Assembly (NCBI GenBank): GCA_964530555.1
Contig: CAZHBD010000026.1
Coordinates: 1-12,925, forward strand
Direction: 5' to 3'
From: CAZHBD01 sp964530555
GTDB lineage: Bacteria > Patescibacteriota > Saccharimonadia > Saccharimonadales > AWTP1-31
DNA length: 12,925 bases
In this document: positions 6,722 through 12,925 of the stretch, piece after piece
How positions within the stretch are numbered: position 1 is the stretch's first letter
Layout: each line of letters opens with the position of its first letter
Position numbers and translations under genes: made by a program
Notes under the pieces: generated by a model
Databases searched by the model: none
Told to the model about the DNA's origin: nothing
What the model saw: only the letters and a program-made list of their open reading frames with translations

Positions 6722-7693
6722 ATGAAGCGCTTACGCTCGCTGCTGCTTGCCCTGGTGGCAATGATTGTTGTTGCCACGCCGGTCATTTACATTATTGCCC
6801 ACCAGCAACAAATTGTCGATTGGATTTCGCTGCGTAATTACGTCCCACCTGTAGCAGTGGCCACCTTAGCCAATGAGACCACCATGAATGATACTGGCAG
6901 ACGTATTTTTTATGTTGCACGACCCCAAATACAGGACAAGACAAGCTTTTACAGTAGTTGCAATGAAAACGAGCAAACCATTGTTCTCGGGTGTTTCGTA
7001 GAGGGCAGAGGTATCTATATTTTGTCAGTTAGTGATGAACGACTCAGAGGCGTCGAGCAAGTTACTGCCGCGCACGAAATGCTACATGCAGCCTACGAGC
7101 GACTGGATAATCAAACAAAAACACGCATTATTGGTCTCCTGCAAGCAGACTATGCCAAACTCAACGATTCTGAAATATCGAAAAAAATTGACCAATATAA
7201 AAAAGCGAACGCCGATATAAACAATGAGCTTCACTCAATCATGGGAACCGAAGTGGCAAATCTATCACCGGAGCTAGAAGCGTACTACCGGCAGTATTTC
7301 ATAAGCCGAGCCAAAATCGCTGGCTATGCTCAGCAGTATAAGAGTGTCTTTATGAGCCGCAAACAAAAACTTGATGACTATAATCAGCAGCTTAGCAGCA
7401 TTGAAAAGCAAGTTGTTACTAACAACGAAATGCTTGCTTCTCAGTCTGGAGCCCTCGATCAAGAAGAGGCACGCCTGACAGAGCTTCGAGCTGCAAATAA
7501 CATTGATGCATACAATGCTGGCGTCGGTCCATACAATGCAAAGCTAGCGAACTATAACGCCTTAGTTGACAAGACTCGCTCGCTCGTCGCGCAGTATAAA
7601 GATATTTTGACAGAGCGGAATAAGATTGCCGAGGAAGCTCAAGAACTCAGTAAGGCATTGGATAGCCGAATTTCAACTCCCTCAACCAAGTAG
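6722..7693 (+). CDS. Membrane-anchored putative zinc metallopeptidase with coiled coil, uncharacterised
   Basis: I do not recognise a named family. The 323-residue protein begins with two basic clusters and a hydrophobic segment (about 6-26) that should anchor it with the rest outside the membrane. An HEMLH motif at 118-122, preceded by Ala-Ala and followed by AAYE, fits the HExxH helix of a zincin; E169 or E177 (in NELHSIMGTE) could be the third zinc ligand as in gluzincins, at distances similar to M48 peptidases. C80 and C91 are the only cysteines and could form an extracytoplasmic disulfide. From about 190 to 316 it is strongly helical and charged, rich in Gln, Lys, Glu and Asn, as in a coiled coil. 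It has its own promoter and is flanked by clpC and radA with no evident operon link. A role in cell-envelope protein turnover or a structural role with a degenerate peptidase is possible; substrate and activity are unknown. Confidence 0.65.
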   Translation: MKRLRSLLLALVAMIVVATPVIYIIAHQQQIVDWISLRNYVPPVAVATLANETTMNDTGRRIFYVARPQIQDKTSFYSSCNENEQTIVLGCFVEGRGIYILSVSDERLRGVEQVTAAHEMLHAAYERLDNQTKTRIIGLLQADYAKLNDSEISKKIDQYKKANADINNELHSIMGTEVANLSPELEAYYRQYFISRAKIAGYAQQYKSVFMSRKQKLDDYNQQLSSIEKQVVTNNEMLASQSGALDQEEARLTELRAANNIDAYNAGVGPYNAKLANYNALVDKTRSLVAQYKDILTERNKIAEEAQELSKALDSRISTPSTK

Positions 7694-7710
7694 CAGATTT
7701 ACCTCGCGCT

Positions 7711-7719
7711 TGCTACACT
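7711..7719 (+). promoter_or_regulatory. Extended -10 promoter of radA
   Basis: TGC is followed by TACACT (7714-7719), the same nine bases as in front of the aminopeptidase gene. No convincing -35 is seen. The element ends 10 bases before the ATG at 7730, so the leader would be about 3 or 4 bases at most. Confidence 0.5.
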
Positions 7720-7729
7720 GAGGGGTACT

Positions 7730-9079
7730 ATGGCTAAGTCGAGCGTAAAGTTTGTGTGCAGTAATTGTGGAGCACTTAGTGCCAGCTGGTCTGGTCGTTG
7801 TCATGTCTGCGGAGAGTGGAACACACTTCAAGAACAAGCAGAAATTGTGGTTGGCAAGAAGACTGCTAACTACAGCGCCGAAAAATTGCCTACCCGCTCA
7901 TTAGCCGATGTCAAAAAAGCAGGCCAAGAAAAGCGCCTCTCAACGAGACTACGCGAGGTTGATACCGTGCTTGGCGGTGGATTTGTACCAGGTAGTGTTA
8001 CTTTGATTGCTGGGCAGCCTGGTATCGGCAAAAGTACGCTCCTCCTACAACTGGCTGATGCGTTGGCAACTTCACGGCAGGTGTTATATGTGAGTGGCGA
8101 GGAATCAGCTCATCAGATCGGCATGCGTGCCAGTCGTCTTAAGACAGGCAGTGCTAAGCTGCAACTTGCTACCAGTACTCGCGCCGAGGACATTGCAAGT
8201 AGTATCAGCACCGGAGAAAACGCGATGGTAATTGTCGACTCCATTCAAACCCTAACAGTAGACGCAGTTAGCTCCGCGCCCGGTACAATTAGTCAGATCA
8301 CCAATGCCACACATTTGCTGAGCGAGCAAGCCAAAGCGACCAGTACCGCCTTGGTCTTGGTAGGCCACGTTACAAAAGAAGGCTCTATAGCCGGACCAAA
8401 AGTCCTTGAACATCTTGTTGATGTGGTCTTGCAGCTGGAAGGCGATCGGTATGGAGGCCTCAAGGTCCTTCGCGGCACCAAAAATCGTTATGGCTCAACC
8501 AGTGAGACTGGTATTTTTGAGATGACCGACAGCGGGTTGGCGGCAGTGGCGAATCCTTCGGCATCACTACTTGCCGAACGACAAGTCAACGACGGCTCAG
8601 TTGTGCTAGCAACTATCGAGGGCACGCGGCCACTCTTGGTGGAGGTACAAGCCCTAGTAAACCGAACCTCCTATGGCTACCCGAAGCGTGCAGCAAGTGG
8701 TATAGATTTGAATCGCATTAACTTGCTTGTCGCAATGCTTGAGCGGCGTACCAAACTTAACTTAGCCGAGCAGGATATCTATATAAACATAGTTGGTGGC
8801 ATACGGATTACAGAACCAGCAGCCGACCTGGCTGTTTGCATGGCAATTGCCAGCGCAAGCAAGGGAATGAAACTCAAACACGATGCAGTAGTGTTTGGCG
8901 AAGTTGGTTTGTCCGGTGAAGTCCGTCATGTTCCGTATATTGAAAAACGCATGGTAGAAGCAAAAAAGCTAGGTTTTACTAGCGCTATCGGCCCCTTGCC
9001 GCGGAGCCAGAAAGCCATACGAGGTCTCCAGGGCGTACGTGACGTTCGCACCGCACTAAACCAGTTTCTAGAAACCTGA
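7730..9079 (+). CDS. radA: DNA repair protein RadA (Sms)
   Basis: RadA is a RecA-like ATPase that drives branch migration of recombination intermediates and helps in double-strand break repair. At 449 residues it has the usual family length. It starts with a four-cysteine zinc finger (C10, C13, C24, C27), then a RecA-type core with Walker A GQPGIGKST at 95-103 and a Walker B ending in VIVDS around 168. The RadA-specific motif follows at 251-255 as KNRYG, where most bacteria have KNRFG. The C-terminal part (about 290-449) is the Lon-protease-like domain without the Lon catalytic pair being evident. It has its own near-leaderless promoter and ends 16 bases from the convergent PBP gene, with no terminator in between. 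Confidence 0.96.
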   Translation: MAKSSVKFVCSNCGALSASWSGRCHVCGEWNTLQEQAEIVVGKKTANYSAEKLPTRSLADVKKAGQEKRLSTRLREVDTVLGGGFVPGSVTLIAGQPGIGKSTLLLQLADALATSRQVLYVSGEESAHQIGMRASRLKTGSAKLQLATSTRAEDIASSISTGENAMVIVDSIQTLTVDAVSSAPGTISQITNATHLLSEQAKATSTALVLVGHVTKEGSIAGPKVLEHLVDVVLQLEGDRYGGLKVLRGTKNRYGSTSETGIFEMTDSGLAAVANPSASLLAERQVNDGSVVLATIEGTRPLLVEVQALVNRTSYGYPKRAASGIDLNRINLLVAMLERRTKLNLAEQDIYINIVGGIRITEPAADLAVCMAIASASKGMKLKHDAVVFGEVGLSGEVRHVPYIEKRMVEAKKLGFTSAIGPLPRSQKAIRGLQGVRDVRTALNQFLET

Positions 9080-9095
9080 GCCTTCAAGCAATATG

Positions 9096-12065
9096 TCAAG
9101 TCCCTGAAACAGTTACAGTGTTGGAATCTGCCCCATCACCATCACGGGCTTTGACTTGCGTACCAATGGCGACATTGTTCTTGCTGCAGCTTCCTCCTGA
9201 GCCTGTGCAAATAGTTGCATTTGTATTCGCATTATAGATCGTGACTGTGCCCGAGCCGCCAGACCAAGTGAAAGTAGTCTTAATCCCAGCAGTGCTCGGG
9301 GCGTTCAAGGTTATTGCGCTAATGGCACTGGCCGTTACAGTGACTGACCCACTGGTTGCGTCATACAGAACACTGTCGATAATCTGCGCACTGACCGCTT
9401 TAGTTCCAGAGATTGCAGAAGCAGGCAGTGTAACTGAAGCGCCATCAGAAGTAACCCTGAATGACTGCACTGTCTGGCCGTCAATGATAAAATTGACCGT
9501 ACCGTTAAACTGATCGCTGTCAATGGGATGCGTTCCTTGGTGAACAATCGCAGTAACTGATCCGTCAGGATTGCTCGCTATATCAATGCTAGGCTTAATG
9601 TCCTCACATTTATGAACATCGTCATTTTCGCTCGTATTTGCACCCCCGCCGGTTACAAATCGGTCACCAGAAAACATGTTCGCGCCTGCGTCCTTATTTT
9701 CTTCTTTCGCTAGGTTGGGAGTACAGTCAGTAGCCAACTTCTTGGAAACTTTATCAATAACATTCGTTTTATTATCTGACTTTTTAGTGTTTTGATACCA
9801 TGATGGGTACAGGTCGGTGCTCGGACTCGGAACGACAGCACCGATTCCGGGGTTAGTCCGTACCACATAAGCCGCTTCAGACTTAACTCCAGATGGCTTC
9901 TGGCGATCAACTGGAGTCAAGTTGTCGTGCGCTTTATTCATCCAACCCTGCCATATTGGCTGAGTCATGTTCTCCATAGTACCACTCATAACTTTTTGCC
10001 GGGTGTGGTAGCCAACCCATACTCCCGCCGCGTACTGAGTCGAGAAGCCCATCATCCAGCCGTCCTTGCCATCGTTTGTTGTTCCGGTCTTCATAGCAAA
10101 CTTCCAACCCTTATATCGATGGGGTTTTCGACCTGCAGGGAAGTAGCTCGCGTTAGGATCGCTCATCATGTCTGCAACAATATAAGCTGAATCTGGTCGT
10201 ACCGCTTGTTCACCCTTTGATGGCTTCCATTCGTCAACCTTTTTGCCGCCTGAGTCGCTGATTTTCAAAATATAGGTCTGCGGAATATTGAGACCATTGC
10301 GCGACAGGCTCGCATACCCGTGCACATGCTCATCAAGATGAAGGTATGCACCATCACCGATAGCTGAAGATGCGTAACATGCACCCTCTTTGGTAAGTTT
10401 CTCGTCTTGATAGCACTTGTAGCCACTTTTTAGGCCGAGCTTTTCAGCGGTCTGAATGGTCTTGTCAATTCCAGTTGTAAGCATGGCTTTCACAGCCGGC
10501 ACGTTTCGTGATCCACCCAGAGCATACCTCAAAGTCATTGGTCCAGGATACTTAAAATCGTAGTCCCACAAGCAGTTTCCGCCCTGTTTGGGCTGCGCTT
10601 TATTTGTGCATGGATAGCCTTCAATCGGGCCTTGCGTGTCATAGAGTACCGAGCCAGCTCCAAAATTAGTATTGTTTTCAATTAACGCCGTATAGTCGTA
10701 TGGCTTAAAACTCGAGCCTGGCGGCAGCGGTGAAGTCGCATAGTTAAACTGACCGTAGTCAGGATTATTAAAGTCCGAACCCCCGACAAGGGCAACTACC
10801 TGGCCTGTTTTAACATCTTCCGCAGCAAAAGCCGCAACATCACCACCTTGCCGACGGACCTGTGCCATGCCTGCGTTTACTTGGTCTTCGGCTAGTTTTT
10901 GCTTATCCATATCGAGTGTCGTAACGACAGTCCAACCGCCGCGCTTAACTGTCTGGTCACCAAATTTATCTTCAAGTTGCTTTTTGGCCGCCAACACAAA
11001 CCACGGCGCCTTAATACCAGCGTATTTTGCCTGCGGCTCCTTAACCTTAGCCAATACGTCAACCTTTTTTGCTTCGTCACGCTCCTTAGAAGAGATCATG
11101 CCTTGCTGTACCATTAGATCGAGAACATACTGCATACGCCCAACGAGAGCAGGCTTAGATTCTTCGGGATTGTCCTTAAAGTAGGCACCATAAGGTGAAT
11201 AGAACGATGGCGACTTGGGGATGGAAGCCAGAAAAACCGCCTCATCAAGCGTCAGGTCTTTGGCAGACTTCTGGAAATAATCACGAGCTGCCGCTTCGGC
11301 ACCATACTGCACGTTTCCGTACGGTGCGGTGTTCAGATAGCCAGCTAAAATCTCTTGCTTGGAATAGCTCCGTTCCAGTTCAACAGATAAAATTAGTTCT
11401 TTGACTTTTCGCGTGTAGCTACGATCTTTTGTCCAGTTTTGTGTCAGCTTTACAAGCTGTTGCGTAATAGTTGACCCACCTTGAGTGCTGCTCTTACCCA
11501 AGACATTATTGACACCCGCACGGGTAATACCTCTCACATCAAAGCCACCATGTTTGAAGAAGTCTTTGTCCTCGATAGCTACCGTGGCTTCTTTGAGATA
11601 TTTCGATAGATTATCATCAGTAACTGGGATACGCTTCACAGCATCGTAATCTTCCCATAACAACGTCTGACCAGAGCGATCGTAGTATCTTATACTACCG
11701 CCAATATTATTGCCCGAGATATCTCGCAGGTTTGGCAGGTCTTTTCTGAAGTATGCAAACAATCCAAGTAGAACCAAGAATCCGACCGCGAAACCAACAC
11801 CTGCAATTTTGAGTGCCATAATCGCACCATCTCGACTGAACCAATAATGATACATACGACGCGGCTCAAAGTGATATAGAAACCGCTTCAAATGCCCCTT
11901 AGGCAGCCCGGCCATTCGTGCAGCTTTTCGTTGTTCTTTAGCATCTTTACTGTTTACCCAGCGCTGCATAATCCCACGGTTGATTTTAAACGTTTTACCA
12001 CTCTTCGTTGTGTGTGTATTGCGAGATTTACGAGATGATCGCTTACCGCCAGTATTGTTGGCCAT
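9096..12065 (-). CDS. Class A penicillin-binding protein (PBP1A type) with beta-rich C-terminal extension
   Basis: A bifunctional peptidoglycan synthase acting outside the cytoplasmic membrane: it polymerises glycan strands from lipid II and cross-links the stem peptides. The 989 residues start with an unusually long, Lys/Arg-rich cytoplasmic tail (1-80) and one membrane segment (about 82-106). The GT51 glycosyltransferase domain has catalytic E165 in EDKDFF, GGSTITQQ at 196-203 and E223 in RKVKE. The transpeptidase domain has S451-x-x-K454, SRN at 519-521 and KTG at 659-661. After about 760 comes a linker rich in Asn, Lys and Gly, then about 160 residues of Ser/Thr/Val-rich beta structure resembling one or two Ig-like domains. 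All eight cysteines are outside the membrane and fall in close pairs (486/498, 551/563, 781/820, 953/960). AGGAG at 12084-12080 is 14 bases before the ATG, longer than usual, but no better start exists. Confidence 0.95.
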   Translation of the reverse strand: MANNTGGKRSSRKSRNTHTTKSGKTFKINRGIMQRWVNSKDAKEQRKAARMAGLPKGHLKRFLYHFEPRRMYHYWFSRDGAIMALKIAGVGFAVGFLVLLGLFAYFRKDLPNLRDISGNNIGGSIRYYDRSGQTLLWEDYDAVKRIPVTDDNLSKYLKEATVAIEDKDFFKHGGFDVRGITRAGVNNVLGKSSTQGGSTITQQLVKLTQNWTKDRSYTRKVKELILSVELERSYSKQEILAGYLNTAPYGNVQYGAEAAARDYFQKSAKDLTLDEAVFLASIPKSPSFYSPYGAYFKDNPEESKPALVGRMQYVLDLMVQQGMISSKERDEAKKVDVLAKVKEPQAKYAGIKAPWFVLAAKKQLEDKFGDQTVKRGGWTVVTTLDMDKQKLAEDQVNAGMAQVRRQGGDVAAFAAEDVKTGQVVALVGGSDFNNPDYGQFNYATSPLPPGSSFKPYDYTALIENNTNFGAGSVLYDTQGPIEGYPCTNKAQPKQGGNCLWDYDFKYPGPMTLRYALGGSRNVPAVKAMLTTGIDKTIQTAEKLGLKSGYKCYQDEKLTKEGACYASSAIGDGAYLHLDEHVHGYASLSRNGLNIPQTYILKISDSGGKKVDEWKPSKGEQAVRPDSAYIVADMMSDPNASYFPAGRKPHRYKGWKFAMKTGTTNDGKDGWMMGFSTQYAAGVWVGYHTRQKVMSGTMENMTQPIWQGWMNKAHDNLTPVDRQKPSGVKSEAAYVVRTNPGIGAVVPSPSTDLYPSWYQNTKKSDNKTNVIDKVSKKLATDCTPNLAKEENKDAGANMFSGDRFVTGGGANTSENDDVHKCEDIKPSIDIASNPDGSVTAIVHQGTHPIDSDQFNGTVNFIIDGQTVQSFRVTSDGASVTLPASAISGTKAVSAQIIDSVLYDATSGSVTVTASAISAITLNAPSTAGIKTTFTWSGGSGTVTIYNANTNATICTGSGGSCSKNNVAIGTQVKARDGDGADSNTVTVSGT

Positions 12066-12097
12066 ATATGTTGTTACGACTCCTTTTTCTGCTGTTT

Positions 12098-12106
12098 ATT
12101 ATAGCA
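12098..12106 (-). promoter_or_regulatory. Extended -10 promoter of the penicillin-binding protein gene
   Basis: On the minus strand TGC precedes a perfect TATAAT (12103 down to 12098). A TTGCGA lies 15 bases upstream, a short spacing. The start site should be near 12091, giving a leader of about 26 bases that includes AGGAG. It is divergent from the tyrS promoter. Confidence 0.65.
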
Positions 12107-12167
12107 AATAACTCAGGTTCGCAAGCAGTTTTATCACAAGCACTATGGTGTGCTCCCAGCGGTACGC

Positions 12168-12173
12168 TATACT
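12168..12173 (+). promoter_or_regulatory. -10 element of the tyrS promoter
   Basis: TATACT ends 6 bases before the ATG at 12180, so a leaderless tyrS transcript is predicted. The preceding bases are CGC, so it only partly matches the extended form seen elsewhere in the window, and no clear -35 is visible. No T-box or other tRNA-sensing leader can fit here. Confidence 0.5.
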
Positions 12174-12179
12174 GGTCGT

Positions 12180-12925
12180 ATGAGTACTATGAGTTTAAGC
12201 GAAGAATTAGCCTGGCGCGGGTTTGTAAACCAAACCACTCTCGCCGACATTACCGAGTTAGATAAAACTACGTTTACCTTCTATTGGGGCGTAGATCCAA
12301 GCGCTCCATCACTGACCATTGGCAACATGGCCGCTGCTATGATGGTACGCCACTTTGCTGCTCATGGACACAAGGCAGTTTTACTGATTGGAGGAGCGAC
12401 TGGATTAATCGGTGACCCCGATGGCAAAGCCCAGGAGCGCGATCTCAGATCAGTTGAAGAGATCAACCACGACAAACAATCTATTGTAGCCCAGTATAAC
12501 ACGCTGTTTCAGGGTCTTGCTTTTGAAGTCGTCGATAACTATGAGTGGTTTAAAAACATAGGCTATCTGGAATTCCTGCGTGAGGTAGGCAAGCACGTGC
12601 CAATGCGCCAAATGCTCGGACGCGAATTTGTCCAATCTCGGCTTAGTGAAGGTGGTGCCGGCATTAGTTATGCCGAATTCAGCTACGCACTTATTCAAGG
12701 CTATGATTTCTTACATTTGCACAAGACCAAAGGCGTTAATTTGCAGGTTTGTGGCGCCGATCAGTGGGGCAACAGCATCGCCGGTGTCGAGTTGATACGG
12801 CGTATCAGTGGCGACACTGCACACATCTGGTCCACACCATTAATAGTCAACAAATCGACGGGAGTCAAATTTGGCAAGAGTGAAGCTGGTGCCGTTTGGC
12901 TAGACCCAGAACTCACCAGTCCATT
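12180..12925 (+). CDS. tyrS: Tyrosyl-tRNA synthetase, 5' part
   Basis: This enzyme attaches tyrosine to tRNA-Tyr in the cytoplasm. The window holds the first 248 codons of a protein that is usually about 400 to 430 residues, so the anticodon-binding and S4-like parts are outside. The class I catalytic domain is clear: YALIQGYD and GADQWGN, which bind tyrosine and the adenylate, and the KMSKS-loop equivalent KFGKS at 230-234 followed by AGAVWLD. The HIGH-motif equivalent reads TIGN (46-49), so both histidines are replaced. I chose the ATG at 12180, 6 bases after the -10; a second in-frame ATG at 12189 is possible but would leave only a 9-base leader without a ribosome binding site. Confidence 0.94.
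   Translation, partial: MSTMSLSEELAWRGFVNQTTLADITELDKTTFTFYWGVDPSAPSLTIGNMAAAMMVRHFAAHGHKAVLLIGGATGLIGDPDGKAQERDLRSVEEINHDKQSIVAQYNTLFQGLAFEVVDNYEWFKNIGYLEFLREVGKHVPMRQMLGREFVQSRLSEGGAGISYAEFSYALIQGYDFLHLHKTKGVNLQVCGADQWGNSIAGVELIRRISGDTAHIWSTPLIVNKSTGVKFGKSEAGAVWLDPELTSP

Noticed and set aside
12139..12154. Short dyad AGCAC-N6-GTGCT between the PBP and tyrS promoters
   Set aside because: Only five base pairs, no T-run and no match to CIRCE or another known operator; expected by chance.
12008..12265. An 85-codon plus-strand frame spanning the PBP start and the tyrS start
   Set aside because: It overlaps both genes in other frames and crosses two promoters; not credible as a gene.
1..12925. 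Reassigned TGA codons, mobile elements, CRISPR repeats or tRNA genes
   Set aside because: TGA serves as stop in two genes, no in-frame TGA interrupts a conserved protein, and no repeats, transposase motifs or cloverleaf sequences were seen.

Overview
The window looks like ordinary chromosome from a small-genome bacterium of the candidate phyla radiation, most likely a Candidatus Saccharibacteria (TM7) relative. This is judged from gene content, compact spacing and protein style, not from a marker search. TGA ends two genes (radA and the penicillin-binding protein) and is not read as an amino acid, which argues against the TGA-recoding lineages Gracilibacteria and Absconditabacteria. There are no RNA genes, insertion sequences, CRISPR arrays or long gene-free stretches; the largest gap is about 150 bases.

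Layout, left to right: (1) an M1-family aminopeptidase on the minus strand, cut off by the left edge; (2) a divergent promoter region; (3) nusA with a short leader holding an apparent intrinsic terminator, followed 2 bases later by a small protein with the metal- and 2-oxoglutarate-binding pattern of an AlkB-like Fe(II) dioxygenase; (4) a CIRCE operator lying over the stop codon of that gene and over the promoter of clpC, which encodes a two-ATPase-domain ClpC unfoldase with a ClpP-docking loop; (5) a membrane-anchored HExxH protein with a long coiled coil; (6) radA; (7) convergent to radA, a large class A penicillin-binding protein with a beta-rich C-terminal extension and eight paired cysteines; (8) divergent from it, the first 248 codons of tyrS.

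The genes are mostly housekeeping: transcription elongation and termination (NusA), regulated proteolysis (ClpC, aminopeptidase), recombination repair (RadA), peptidoglycan synthesis (PBP) and translation (TyrS). The two uncharacterised genes are the most likely places for new biology.

The strongest window-wide signal is in the promoters. Five of seven have the extended -10 form TGCTAnnnT, and in five genes the -10 ends only 6 to 10 bases before the ATG, so the mRNAs should be leaderless or nearly so. The two genes with a real leader (nusA and the PBP gene) are also the two with a usable upstream Shine-Dalgarno sequence.
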